Shown: positions 5,957-14,187, counted from the first letter of the stretch. The stretch: 36,080 nt of DNA from Candidatus Thiomargarita nelsonii (GCA_000785145.2 JSZA02000069.1:1-36080); one strand, 5' to 3'. Made by a program: numbers and translations. Notes: generated by a model not told the origin, from the sequence alone.

Positions 5957-6946
5957 TTAAGTCAAGGGAACGTTTTCTCCAAAAACTTGTTTCATTTGTT
6001 CCTCGGTTAACATGCCATTGAGGCGATGTATGAAGTCGGAAGTGGCTTCTTTGACACCCTCTTTGACACCCTCTTTAACTCCCTCTTTAACTCCCTCTTT
6101 GACTCCCTGTGTTCTGGCTTTTGCGATTTCATCAGGATACAAGCGATGGATTAATTCCTTAGCCGTTGGATCATCACGAAGTTTTTCTATATTCATAGTA
6201 GCAATTGACGGTGAAAGTAGTTTAAAACCGGCGGTATTGTATTTTCTGCCTGCTAAAATGGCAAGCATAAAGATCATTTCTGCTCGCTCTTGGGTTTCTT
6301 CAACCTGTTCTTGTATGATCTCTGAGGCTTCTAAGATTTCAGGTCGCCCACTCCCCTTTAAATAGGGTGTAAAGGGTAACAAGCCCAAGAGTTCTTTTTG
6401 TTTAATTTCCTCATAAGTGAGTTCCCAGAGATTTTTAACCTCGTATTTTATCTGTACTGTTCCAAAATTCTGCTGTCCTAATTGCTGACTTTTGGTGTCT
6501 GGATCAAGGTTAATCAATAAGGTTTTCACCTTTTTCTTTTTTGTTTTTCGTTTGATCAAAAAGTTATAATCCAAAATCCGTTCGTCTATCGTGTCATCAT
6601 AAGCGGTTTGGATTTCTATATGAAAAACAGTGTCTTTGAGTTTTTTAAGATCGCTTTCAACTATAAGGCTCAAAGAGTCGGCTTCTTTTTTGAGATAGAT
6701 TTCTAAAGTCCGATTGGCATCCAGTATTTTTATTTTGTCACGCTCTTGGGGAGTGATATTTTGGAATTCTGCAAAAAACTGTAGAAAATCCAGTGGACGT
6801 AGTTCTATCGCCTTTCGACTGACATAATCTATCGTTTTGTCGATGCTGTCTTGTTGTTCTTTGTAACTTTTTGAAAAGAGGGGAGAATCGTCGCTTTCTG
6901 CTGAGGGAAAGTCAAACAGTTCGCCTTGTTTTTCTTTATTTTCCAT
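5957..6946 (-). CDS. Rpn-family PD-(D/E)XK nuclease/transposase-like protein
   Basis: A protein of about 329 residues taken from ATG 6946 (MENKEKQGELFDF). A TTG 39 bases further up is also possible, and neither has a clear ribosome binding site. The PD-(D/E)XK core is visible as LKDTVFHIEIQTAYDD followed by RILDYNFLIKRK. The Glu-x-Gln in HIEIQ is typical of the Rpn/transposase_31 superfamily, whose E. coli members are DNA endonucleases promoting recA-independent recombination. The C-terminal half carries conserved helices (GSGRPEILEASEIIQEQV, AIATM-like segment) and a run of five Lys-Glu-Gly-Val/Thr units encoded by 12-base tandem repeats (6049-6108). It ends MLTEEQMKQVFGENVPLT. A degenerate paralogue lies at 1-402. 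Confidence 0.8.
   Translation of the reverse strand: MENKEKQGELFDFPSAESDDSPLFSKSYKEQQDSIDKTIDYVSRKAIELRPLDFLQFFAEFQNITPQERDKIKILDANRTLEIYLKKEADSLSLIVESDLKKLKDTVFHIEIQTAYDDTIDERILDYNFLIKRKTKKKKVKTLLINLDPDTKSQQLGQQNFGTVQIKYEVKNLWELTYEEIKQKELLGLLPFTPYLKGSGRPEILEASEIIQEQVEETQERAEMIFMLAILAGRKYNTAGFKLLSPSIATMNIEKLRDDPTAKELIHRLYPDEIAKARTQGVKEGVKEGVKEGVKEGVKEATSDFIHRLNGMLTEEQMKQVFGENVPLT
6049..6108. repeat. Five 12-base tandem repeats coding KEGV units
   Basis: CTTTGACACCCT or CTTTAACTCCCT is repeated five times on the plus strand. It encodes a (V-K-E-G)n linker in the Rpn-family protein. Unit number could change by slippage without breaking the frame. Confidence 0.9.
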
Positions 6947-7049
6947 TTTGAGTTTGTGAGAAGATGAGTCAAAAACTTGGATCAAAAAATGCTTTGTTAA
7001 AATCTCGACGGTGCCAACGCCAAAATGGCCAAAGTCGAGGATGTTTATT

Positions 7050-7085
7050 ATATCTATTTTATCCGACTAAATTCAACCCGACGAT
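7050..7085 (-). pseudogene. 3' remnant of the OmpA-like gene
   Basis: About 35 bases (ATATCTATTTTATCCGACTA onward) are identical to the last codons of the OmpA-like pseudogene at 467-500 (RRVEFSRIK). It sits just upstream of the Rpn-family gene, as the OmpA-like gene sits beside the first Rpn copy. Confidence 0.7.
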
Positions 7086-7102
7086 GAGTAAAACTTGTGT
7101 AT

Positions 7103-7230
7103 AAGTACTGAACCATAAGTTTTCCAGTCTTTTGGAATCCAAAGCTTTAGCTTTGGAGGTGAGAAAAAACAACAGTCCAAAGCTAAAGCTTTGGACTCCA
7201 AAATCTCCGATAATTCATGGTTCAGTACTT
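7103..7230. repeat. Hairpin element with AAGTACTGAACCA ends
   Basis: Terminal inverted repeats AAGTACTGAACCA/TGGTTCAGTACTT enclose inverted arms built from CCAAAGCTTTAGCTTTGG. The arm motif is related to the AAAGCTTTAGCTTTG hairpins at 14064, 32270 and 36006, though the outer ends differ. The stretch 6947-7348 holds no gene apart from this and the OmpA remnant. Confidence 0.75.
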
Positions 7231-7310
7231 AAGAGAGTGCGTGCCATTTTTATCTATCCTAGATTGAGCACTGATAAGATGCAGTGGGGTTTGAATAATT
7301 TCTCGTCTAT

Positions 7311-7336
7311 CGTAAAATAGTCATAACTATTTTACG
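7311..7336. promoter_or_regulatory. Inverted repeat before the ATPase gene
   Basis: CGTAAAATAG and CTATTTTACG with a 6-base spacer end 12 bases before the ATPase start. It could be an operator or a small hairpin in the leader. No regulator is identified. Confidence 0.4.
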
Positions 7337-7348
7337 ACGCATAAGAAA

Positions 7349-8648
7349 ATGGACAGATACTATCAGGCGATTCTAGCCCACGAGCTGACTGAACATCGAC
7401 AAATGGCTTTTGTTTCTGGTGCTCGGCAAGTGGGTAAAACCACTCTGGCTAAACAAATTAGTCAACATTTCCAATCGACTCTATATTTAAACTCACTGCC
7501 ATTAAGTTAAGGGCAACCATAAAGGATTGCCCCTACGTGAACCGTGATTTTTTGTAGGGGGCAATCCCTTGTGGTTGCCCTTAACTTAATGGCAGTGATA
7601 TTTAAACTGGGATGATACCCAGCATCGCCAACTCATCTTAGCTGAGACAGGCGCCTTGGTTGAAGCCTTTAACCAATTAAAAACGCATTCTCCATTACTT
7701 GTTCTTGATGAAATTCATAAGTATTCGGATTGGAAGTCATATTTAAAAGGCTTATTTGACCGATTTGAAGGACAAGTGGCTATCTTAGTCACTGGCAGTG
7801 CTCGGATGGATGTTTTAAAAAAAGGGGGTGATAGTCTGATGGGGCGATATTTCAATTATCGGCTTCATCCGTTAAGTGTCGCTGAATTGATTGATTCTGA
7901 GTGGAATACGGATAAATTGATTCAAGCACCAAGGGCTTTAGGGGCATCATCATACACCCATTTATTTCAATTCGGTGGATTTCCAGAACCTTTTTTAAAG
8001 GCTAATCAACGTTTTTATCATCGTTGGCGACGGTTACGACAACAGCAATTGATTCGCGAAGATATTCGTGATGTGGCTAGAGTACAGGAGATTGCACAAT
8101 TAGAAATGTTGGTGATTTTATTAGAAAAACAAACAGGGCAAGTCACAAAATACACTACCCTTGCTAAACAGTTGCGTGTCTCGGTGGATACTATCCGTCG
8201 TTGGTTAGATGTGTTGGAGGGATTTTATTATTGTTACCGCATTCGGCCTTGGTATCAAAATATCACCACGGCATTGCGAAAAGAGCCTAAAACCTATTTA
8301 TGGGATTGGTCAGGCATTTCTGATGAGGGGGCAAAAGCCGAAAATTTTGTAGCAAAGCACTTACTTAAAGCCGTTCATGCGTGGACAGACATCGGTTTAG
8401 GTGAATTTGATTTATATTATTTGCGAACCAAAGATCAAAAGGAAGTGGATTTTTTGGTGACACAAGATCATAAACCTTGGATGTTAGTCGAAGTTAAAAG
8501 TTCTATGAAGGCTGCATTGAATCCGTACTTAGCTTGGTTTCAGGCCAAAACGGGGGCGAAGTGGATTGTTTTCAGTATAGCGAGCCCATTAAAGTACCGG
8601 CTCGGACATTTTTATCGAAGGATGTGTAGGACGCCAGGGCAACCATAA
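7349..8648 (+). pseudogene. AAA_14/DUF4143 ATPase, split by a mobile hairpin
   Basis: The gene starts at 7349 (MDRYYQAILAHELTEHRQ). Walker A is GARQVGKTTLA, Walker B is LLVLDEIHK, a sensor-like LVTGSARMDV follows, then a winged-helix segment (TTLAKQLRVSVDTIRRWLDV) and the C-terminal DUF4143 nuclease-like motif EVDFLVTQ...MLVEVKSS. The coding sequence is interrupted at 7494-7597. Removing the element and one target duplication restores STLYLNWDDTQH exactly, giving a protein of about 390 residues, the usual family length. The extreme C-terminus is also odd: one frame ends VPARTFLSKDV and stops at 8629, as expected for the family, while the main frame runs on into a repeat to 8648, indicating a small frameshift. 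The role of these ATPases is poorly known. Confidence 0.88.
7494..7597. mobile_element. 104-bp hairpin element inserted in the ATPase gene
   Basis: The inverted ends CACTGCCATTAAGTTAA and complement are close to the ends of the 3825-3972 element. They enclose a complete GGGCAACC...TTGCCCCTAC hairpin. An 11-bp target duplication, ATATTTAAACT, flanks it at 7483-7493 and 7598-7608. It has no coding capacity, so transposition must have used a transposase from elsewhere. Confidence 0.92.
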
Positions 8649-8707
8649 AGGATTGCCCCTACCCTCTGCAATTGATATTGTAGGGGCAATCCCTTGTGGT
8701 TGCCCTG
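8635..8707. repeat. GGGCAACC...GGTTGCCC hairpin element, copy 2
   Basis: Near-identical to 1197-1270 in the opposite orientation. It lies between the convergent ATPase and porin genes and may serve as their terminator. Confidence 0.85.
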
Positions 8708-8714
8708 TGACTCA

Positions 8715-10025
8715 TTAAAAATTATAAGAAGCCGCGAAGTGAAAACGATCCAATTCACCTTCCAAACCATTTTCCAGTGTACGCATGGCATGAATATATT
8801 CTAAGCCAAGCGTTACCGCACTTAAGGGACTCCAGAGCAGATTCAAGTGATAGCTACTCAACTTTTTGTTAACCGGCACAATGCTCAAATCATTATCGGA
8901 CTGTGTCTGTGAATAGGCGAAAGATGAACGCAAACTCTCATTCCACCAATGCTGATAAGCCAAATGTCCGTTGGAAATAGTGTGTAGAGAAATTCTACCT
9001 TGGCTATCTATGCTACCCGCATTAAAACCGTTTAAAGCGACATAACGCCCTAAAGCGTTGCCGTAGCTTAGACCAAAACGCAGATTATCACGTCCAAATG
9101 TCTTAATCCGCCCGCCTGCATGAATAGCACCACCAAAGGCTTCGTCACTGACACTGGCACCATCGCTGCGTATTTCGCGCAATAAGCCGGACAGTGAAGC
9201 CTGTCCCCAATCCCCATACAAAGACAATTTACTGGCTATATCCGGCAAACGATCATCATCTGGCGTTATGCGTGCCCCCGTTGTATCAGTCAAAGTCGAT
9301 TCTGGCTGCTCTAATGCGATTTGAAAATTACCCCTCTTGAACGGTTTAGTCCAACGAATAAGGGGCTGTCGAACCATAATCATGTTGGGAGCCAGGAGAG
9401 TATTCGTTTCAGGAAAAGCACTCACATTCATAAAGGTCGTAAAAGTTTGCCCCATTGTAAAATTGCCCCATTCAATATAAGCATGACGCAATCTCGGTGA
9501 ATGTGAATTACCGACACGTTCATTGCCAGACGCGCCCCAAAAATCTATCTCCAGCAAAGTATTGAGATTACCATAATCGGTCGGTGTACGGGTTTTGAAC
9601 CAAAGCCGAGTATCCCGAGCACTGAAAGTGAGTTGTCCGTCTTCACCGCTATCATCCAATGGAATAGCCCCTGGAAAAAGGAAAACATCGCCATTATTGC
9701 TCCCACCGCCTACACTGGCACTGTTGTATATGACGCTTAACTTGGCACGTCCTCCAATCGACAAAGTGGTATTGCGACTCCTCAATTCTAGTATGCCCTT
9801 GCCAGAGTGAAGTGGTGTGACATGAGCTTGAGGAATAGTCTGCTTTTTCGCCGCCTGTTGAGCCGCCAAGCGTTCCAATTTTTCAATCCTCTTCATCAAG
9901 CGTACAGATTCTGCACGGAGTTCCTGTAGTTGCTGCTCGATACTTTGCGCTACAACGACAGTATGCGATAGCGACAGAGTGATAGCAAAGCATAAACCTA
10001 ACTTTGCGTGAATATGACATTTCAT
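8715..10025 (-). CDS. DcaP-like outer-membrane porin
   Basis: About 436 residues from ATG 10025 (MKCHIHAKLGLCFAITLSLS, signal peptide ending near VVAQS). The mature N-terminus is a coiled coil (QQLQELRAESVRLMKRIEKL), followed by a long stretch of alternating beta strands. These include a typical DcaP/porin run (FSARDTRLWFKTRTPTDYGN, LLEIDFWG, LRHAYIEWGNFTMGQTFTTF) and a terminal aromatic residue in AASYNF, the Bam recognition signature. DcaP-type trimeric porins pass negatively charged small molecules such as dicarboxylates; the substrate here is unknown. It follows the haem lipoprotein gene by 13 bases, so the two are probably co-transcribed. Confidence 0.8.
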   Translation of the reverse strand: MKCHIHAKLGLCFAITLSLSHTVVVAQSIEQQLQELRAESVRLMKRIEKLERLAAQQAAKKQTIPQAHVTPLHSGKGILELRSRNTTLSIGGRAKLSVIYNSASVGGGSNNGDVFLFPGAIPLDDSGEDGQLTFSARDTRLWFKTRTPTDYGNLNTLLEIDFWGASGNERVGNSHSPRLRHAYIEWGNFTMGQTFTTFMNVSAFPETNTLLAPNMIMVRQPLIRWTKPFKRGNFQIALEQPESTLTDTTGARITPDDDRLPDIASKLSLYGDWGQASLSGLLREIRSDGASVSDEAFGGAIHAGGRIKTFGRDNLRFGLSYGNALGRYVALNGFNAGSIDSQGRISLHTISNGHLAYQHWWNESLRSSFAYSQTQSDNDLSIVPVNKKLSSYHLNLLWSPLSAVTLGLEYIHAMRTLENGLEGELDRFHFAASYNF

Positions 10026-10038
10026 ATTCGGCTCCCGA

Positions 10039-10554
10039 TTATTCGGAGTATATTTGGTGAAATTCTTGGTGACAAGTATTACAAATCCCAATCATACGAC
10101 CCAAGGCAGGCGAAATGGCCTCCGTCTGCCCCGCCATGGCTACTCGCTCAAGTGCCTGTGCTTGAGTCTGCAATTGTTTGGTCAATTCTCTAAATCTTTG
10201 ACTTTCTGCCTGAGAAAGTCCAAATTTTTTTTCCAGTTGCAACATTTCTTCGATAGTACTAAGACTCTGAGTTGTGTTTTCAGCAATACGCAAAGCGTAT
10301 CTTGAACGCAAACGATCGAGTTCCAACTCTGTAGGAATCTGCTCAAAGAGCAAATCGTTAAGCTCATTCATAATTTTTTTGAGTGGTTGGTTGGAAAGTG
10401 CATGTTTGGAAGCTTTTTCGGTATTCTCAGAAAGTGCATTGTGATCTTTGTTTGCGGAGCTTGTACAACTTGCCAGAGAGGCGATCATAAAAAAACTCAA
10501 AAAAAAACATTTTCTTTGGAATAGTCTGAGCTTTAATTGGCTGATGCTTTGCAT
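10039..10554 (-). CDS. Lipoprotein with C-terminal haem-binding motif (cytochrome c'-like)
   Basis: 171 residues from ATG 10554. The lipoprotein signal peptide ends in a lipobox (ASLASC). The protein is mostly helical, and its only c-type haem site, CNTCH, sits near the C-terminus (GRMIGICNTCHQEFHQIYSE). A CxxCH at the end of a helical bundle is the cytochrome c' arrangement, whose members bind NO or carry electrons. The lipid anchor would place it in the periplasm on a membrane. The gene is followed after 13 bases by the porin gene. A further in-frame start upstream at 10629 would lie inside a dispersed repeat and is rejected. Confidence 0.7.
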   Translation of the reverse strand: MQSISQLKLRLFQRKCFFLSFFMIASLASCTSSANKDHNALSENTEKASKHALSNQPLKKIMNELNDLLFEQIPTELELDRLRSRYALRIAENTTQSLSTIEEMLQLEKKFGLSQAESQRFRELTKQLQTQAQALERVAMAGQTEAISPALGRMIGICNTCHQEFHQIYSE

Positions 10555-10574
10555 AATTCTACTCGTTTGGTTTT

Positions 10575-10626
10575 CTCGTTCCCACGCTCTGCGTGGGAAT
10601 GCCTGCCTGGACGCTCCCGCGTCCTG
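10575..10626. repeat. CGTTCCCACGCTCTGCGTGG repeat, copy 3
   Basis: Nearly identical to 5853-5903. The first half is a hairpin (TTCCCACGC/GCGTGGGAA). It lies between eno and the haem lipoprotein gene. Confidence 0.8.
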
Positions 10627-10644
10627 CAAAAAAAAATGGTCAAC

Positions 10645-11925
10645 TTAAACCGTTAAATTATAAAACGCCGCCATGCCCGGATAAATCACCTGACTTCCCA
10701 ATTCTTCCTCTATACGCATCAATTGATTATACTTAGCAATCCGATCAGAACGCGACAAAGAGCCCGTTTTAATTTGCCCCGCAGAAGTCGCCACTGCCAA
10801 ATCAGCAATCGTACTATCCTCCGTTTCGCCAGAGCGATGCGAAATAACAGCCGTATAACCCGCCCTTTTCGCCATCTCAATCGCCGCCAAGGTTTCAGTC
10901 ACTGTGCCAATTTGATTGAGTTTAATCAAAATTGAATTAGCAATGCCTTTATCAATGCCCTCTTTCAAAATCGCGGTATTGGTGACAAATAAATCATCGC
11001 CAACCAATTGCACCTTTTTGTTGAGTTTTTCACTGAGAATCGCCCAACCGTCCCAATCTTGTTCAGCCATACCATCTTCAATGGAAAGAATGGGATAGTT
11101 ATCAACCCAAGCAGCGAGATAATCCACAAATTGTGCTGAATCCAGCGGTTTACCATCAACATGATATTGACCGTTTTTATAAAATTCTGAACTCGCCGCA
11201 TCTATACCTAACCAAATATCTTCTCTCGGCTTAAACCCTGCTTTTTCAATGGCCTCCAAAATAACCCCGATTGCCGCTTCATTAGACGTTAAATTGGGCG
11301 CAAATCCCCCCTCATCACCCACCGCCGTATTCAAACCTTTTCCTTTTAAAACGCTTTTCAAGGCATGAAAAACTTCCGCGCCATAGCGCACCGCTTCAGT
11401 CAAAGAAGAGGCACCGGTGGGGATAATCATAAACTCTTGTAAATCAACATTATTATCAGCATGTTCGCCACCGTTGATAATATTCATCATCGGCACTGGC
11501 ATTTGCATTGGACCAGCCCCGCCCAAATACCGATACAAGGGTATTTCTAACTCATTCGCCGCCGCTTTAGCCAACGCCATTGATACCGCTAAAATGGCAT
11601 TAGCCCCTAAACGGCCTTTATTCGGGGTACCGTCCAAGGCAATCATTTCATTATCAATTTCAGTCTGTGCCGTCACCTCCATCTCGAACAAGGCTTCTTG
11701 TATTTCATCATTGATATGATCAACCGCTTTCTGCACCCCTTTGCCAAGATAACGGCTATTATCTCCGTCACGCAATTCTATGGCCTCTCTGGAGCCAGTG
11801 GAGGCACCGGAGGGGACTGCTGCACGACCTTTAGCACCCGTTATCGTAGTGACTTCCGCTTCAACAGTCGGATTTCCGCGTGAATCCAAAATTTCACGGG
11901 CATGTATTTCAATAATTTCTGACAC
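10645..11925 (-). CDS. eno: Enolase
   Basis: Phosphopyruvate hydratase converts 2-phosphoglycerate to phosphoenolpyruvate in glycolysis. 426 residues starting at GTG 11925 (SEIIEIHAREILDSRGNPT), with AGGAG ten bases upstream. Longer frames would read through the repeats upstream. Diagnostic segments are GGEHADNNVDLQEFMIIP, GDEGGFAP, LSIEDGMAEQDW, GDDLFVTN, the catalytic lysine in ILIKLNQIGT and the loop SHRSGETEDSTIADLAV. Length and motifs are normal. It follows kdsA on the same strand, a common gammaproteobacterial order. The 190-base spacer is filled by hairpin repeats. Confidence 0.98.
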   Translation of the reverse strand: MSEIIEIHAREILDSRGNPTVEAEVTTITGAKGRAAVPSGASTGSREAIELRDGDNSRYLGKGVQKAVDHINDEIQEALFEMEVTAQTEIDNEMIALDGTPNKGRLGANAILAVSMALAKAAANELEIPLYRYLGGAGPMQMPVPMMNIINGGEHADNNVDLQEFMIIPTGASSLTEAVRYGAEVFHALKSVLKGKGLNTAVGDEGGFAPNLTSNEAAIGVILEAIEKAGFKPREDIWLGIDAASSEFYKNGQYHVDGKPLDSAQFVDYLAAWVDNYPILSIEDGMAEQDWDGWAILSEKLNKKVQLVGDDLFVTNTAILKEGIDKGIANSILIKLNQIGTVTETLAAIEMAKRAGYTAVISHRSGETEDSTIADLAVATSAGQIKTGSLSRSDRIAKYNQLMRIEEELGSQVIYPGMAAFYNLTV

Positions 11926-11956
11926 TTTTCTTTTTCTCCTATAGATGTATGTTTGT

Positions 11957-12115
11957 TGTTTCGGGAATGAGGTCACGATTTCCCGAAACTCAGTCGCCAC
12001 AACGGTTTCGGGAAATCGTGACCTCATTCCCGAAACAACTGAATCGAGCCGTATTATAAAAAAACAGAGTTCTTGTTTCGGGAAATCGTGACCTCATTCC
12101 CGAAACAACTGAATT
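11957..12115. repeat. Three TTTCGGGAAATCGTGACCTC / ATTCCCGAAA hairpin repeats
   Basis: One unit in one orientation is followed by two in the other, each of the form TTTCGGGAAATCGTGACCTC-ATTCCCGAAAC. They lie between kdsA and eno. They may affect read-through or message stability, but there is no direct evidence. Confidence 0.85.
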
Positions 12116-12119
12116 GAGC

Positions 12120-12941
12120 CTATAAAAAAACAGAGGTTTTAACTGTATTATCAAGTGCTTTGAGACTTTCAAGTAAGGCGGCCATTTGATCCAAAGGCCA
12201 AGCATTAGGGCCATCGCTTAAGGCTTTATCAGGTTGCGGATGGGTTTCCATAAAAATACCGGCTACTCCGACAGCAATAGCAGCCCGCGCCAAAACAGGG
12301 ACAAATTCACGTTGCCCCCCTGAAGTGTGTCCTTGTCCACCCGGCAATTGCACCGAATGGGTGGCATCAAAGACAACGGGACTGCCTGTCTGACGCAAAA
12401 TGGCTAATGCCCGCATATCGGATACGAGATTATTATAGCCAAAAGAAACGCCACGCTCACAAACCATAATTTTATCATTACCCACAGCCTTCGCCTTTTC
12501 TACCACATTGATCATATCAGCGGGGGCAAGAAATTGACCTTTTTTGATATTCACGGGTAAACCTTGGCGTGCGACATTTTGGATAAAATTGGTTTGACGA
12601 CATAAAAAGGCGGGCGTTTGTAACACATCAACAACGCTACTCACTTCAGCCAAAGGGGTGTCTTCATGTACATCTGTTAAGATAGGTACACCGACTTGTT
12701 GGCGGACTTTTTCGAGAATGGCTAAACCAGACTCTATGCCCAAGCCGCGAAAACTGCTATGTGATGAACGGTTCGCCTTATCATAGGACGATTTATAAAT
12801 AAAGGGGATGGCTAATTGTTCAGTGATCACCTTCAATTGGGCGGCAGTCTCTAATGCTAATTGCTCCGATTCAATGACACAGGGGCCTGCAATTAAAAAA
12901 AAGGGTTTGTCTAAACCAATTTCAAAGTCACAAAGTTTCAT
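12120..12941 (-). CDS. kdsA: 3-deoxy-8-phosphooctulonate synthase
   Basis: KdsA condenses phosphoenolpyruvate and arabinose 5-phosphate to KDO 8-phosphate for lipopolysaccharide. 273 residues, normal length. Recognisable segments are FLIAGPCVIESEQLALETA, IYKSSYDKANRSS, VPILTDVHED, QTPAFLCRQTNF, NIKKGQFLAP, VCERGVSFGYNNLV, VVFDATHSVQLPGG and GIFMETHPQPDKALSDGPNA. The start at 12941 has AGGA upstream. The first 14 codons and leader are duplicated at about 13646-13707. The substrate of this enzyme class implies a Gram-negative outer membrane. Confidence 0.98.
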   Translation of the reverse strand: MKLCDFEIGLDKPFFLIAGPCVIESEQLALETAAQLKVITEQLAIPFIYKSSYDKANRSSHSSFRGLGIESGLAILEKVRQQVGVPILTDVHEDTPLAEVSSVVDVLQTPAFLCRQTNFIQNVARQGLPVNIKKGQFLAPADMINVVEKAKAVGNDKIMVCERGVSFGYNNLVSDMRALAILRQTGSPVVFDATHSVQLPGGQGHTSGGQREFVPVLARAAIAVGVAGIFMETHPQPDKALSDGPNAWPLDQMAALLESLKALDNTVKTSVFL

Positions 12942-12986
12942 TTTTTTTTTGTCCTAAATTACCGATTTTTGGGACTGCTGCCACTT

Positions 12987-13280
12987 TTAATGGTTTGATA
13001 CTTGTTTGGGTATAAGTGCAATCAAAGCGCGTAAGGTGTTGTTCACGGATTCTGAATCAGGAAAATACGCTTGAACATCTGATGCCAGTGTGATAGCACA
13101 TTTTTCAAATGTTAAAGGTGCTTGGCGTGAAACAGGGTTCATGCCTTTGCGAACAACAGCCTTGGCAAACATTTCAGGCGTGATTTCTGGGCAATCAGAA
13201 AAATCAATGTCTTTATCGCTCATCGCGTCTACACGTTGCCAATCAGTGAGAGATTTGTGAGAAGTAGGTTCGTTGCTCAT
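12987..13280 (-). CDS. brnA: BrnA-family antitoxin
   Basis: 97 residues starting MSNEPTSHKSLTDWQRVDAM. The conserved segment DIDFSDCPEITPEMFAKAVV is typical of BrnA, which neutralises BrnT and represses the pair's promoter through a ribbon-helix-helix domain. The C-terminal part (YFPDSESVNNTLRALIAL) fits the DNA-binding end. The gene overlaps the end of brnT by 38 bases, and toxin-first order is usual for BrnTA. Confidence 0.85.
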   Translation of the reverse strand: MSNEPTSHKSLTDWQRVDAMSDKDIDFSDCPEITPEMFAKAVVRKGMNPVSRQAPLTFEKCAITLASDVQAYFPDSESVNNTLRALIALIPKQVSNH

Positions 13281-13521
13281 ACTTAGTTGCCTTTCTAATA
13301 GAAATAATTCGTATCGCATCACCACGCTCGGTATACACCACTGCAACCACGCGCCCCAGTTTCATACCAAGTGTGACGAAACGCTGCTCGCCGTAATACA
13401 ACCTCTTGTCTTCCAGAGTCACCGTATCGCCATCAAACACCTCTTCAACCCCAATAAAATCAATACCATGTTTTTGGAGATTGATTTGGCGCTTATTTTC
13501 ATCCCATTCAAAATATATCAT
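13243..13521 (-). CDS. brnT: BrnT-family ribonuclease toxin
   Basis: 92 residues (MIYFEWDENKRQINLQKHGI, FIGVEEVFDGDTV, VTLGMKLGRVVAVVYTERGD, IRIISIRKATKYEQRTYF). The FEWDxxKxxxNxxKHGI start, the central GxxxGRVVxVVYTER and the closing RIISxRxAxxxE are the BrnT signature (RelE/barnase-like fold that cleaves RNA). AGGA lies just before the ATG. It forms an operon with brnA. Confidence 0.92.
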   Translation of the reverse strand: MIYFEWDENKRQINLQKHGIDFIGVEEVFDGDTVTLEDKRLYYGEQRFVTLGMKLGRVVAVVYTERGDAIRIISIRKATKYEQRTYFSQISH

Positions 13522-13558
13522 ATTATTCCTCGTTTTTCAGCTTAATGGCATTGACACG

Positions 13559-13707
13559 GAGCAAAGCGTCACTCCTTAGAGGGCACATCCGTCTCAGGCA
13601 TCAGCCTGGGAGACTCTTGCGTCATTGGTTCTGCTGACTTACGCAAAGGGTTTGTCTAAACCAATTTCAAAGTCACAAAGTTTCATTTTTTTTTGTCCTA
13701 AATTCGA
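13559..13707 (-). pseudogene. Chimeric duplicate: kdsA 5' end joined to TMEM43-gene 3' end
   Basis: Plus-strand bases about 13566-13645 copy the 3' end of the TMEM43-family gene (about 14190-14264; shared GAGGGCACATCCGTCTCAGG and CATTGGTTCTGCTGACTTAC). The adjoining 13646-13707 copies the first codons and leader of kdsA (12899-12958; shared AAGGGTTTGTCTAAACCAAT). Read on the minus strand it would give MKLCDFEIGLDKPF and then stop. It is non-functional and records a duplication with recombination. Confidence 0.85.
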
Positions 13708-13728
13708 CGTGGAGCGAAGTTACTTCGT

Positions 13729-14016
13729 TTACATCGGTTTGCGTGTAGTTCTTGACGCACCCACGCTTGCCGTGTCATTACTCATTTTTCTTGAAGTGGC
13801 AAATTTGATCATTTCAAGCATAATACCTCTATCCAATTCTTCATTAGCGCGGTGAAGTAATGCCTTGTTGACGCTCGATGAAATATATTCTTCTCCGCAA
13901 TTATCACAAATTTGAGCCGGTATCTGTTTGAAAACCAAGGTGGTTTGTTCTCGCTCTAAAACGATGCTGGTATAGCCTTCTTGAGTCATGCCATTTCGAC
14001 AAATTGCACATTTCAT
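13729..14016 (-). CDS. YgiT-type zinc-finger protein (MqsA-like antitoxin N-domain)
   Basis: 95 residues from ATG 14016, chosen because AGGAGA lies eleven bases upstream. Two Cys pairs form the zinc site (MKCAICRNG and AQICDNCGEEYIS). The core VLEREQTTLVFKQIPAQICD matches the YgiT/MqsA family. These proteins bind a toxin, often encoded next door, and sometimes act as repressors. No MqsR or DUF4258-like toxin gene is visible beside it; the upstream spacer holds only a hairpin repeat, so it may be an orphan. The C-terminus (ASVGASRTTRKPM) lies close to the chimeric duplicate and may have been altered. Confidence 0.75.
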   Translation of the reverse strand: MKCAICRNGMTQEGYTSIVLEREQTTLVFKQIPAQICDNCGEEYISSSVNKALLHRANEELDRGIMLEMIKFATSRKMSNDTASVGASRTTRKPM

Positions 14017-14063
14017 TTTTTTATAATCTCCTAGAAAGGTAACGAAGCACTCATTTTGACGTG

Positions 14064-14146
14064 TTGGAGTACAAAGCTTTAGCTTTGTCAGACAGTACAA
14101 AGCTAAAGCTTTGTACTCCAAAAAAACAAATTGACAGCGTACTACA
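14064..14146. repeat. AAAGCTTTAGCTTTG hairpin element, copy A
   Basis: The arms TTGGAGTACAAAGCTTTAGC and complement are followed by AAAAAAACAAATTGACAGCG. The same element, with ends CTAGTACTCTGTCAATTTG, is complete at 32270-32380 and starts again at 36006. This copy has one degenerate end. Confidence 0.85.
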
Positions 14147-14187
14147 TTGCTAGTATATCATGTCATTTTGACTTGTGTATAAGGGTG

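Noticed and set aside
11926..12027. N-terminal extension of enolase reading upstream to 12027
   Set aside because: The extra residues translate hairpin repeats. A GTG start at 11925 with AGGAG gives the standard enolase N-terminus.
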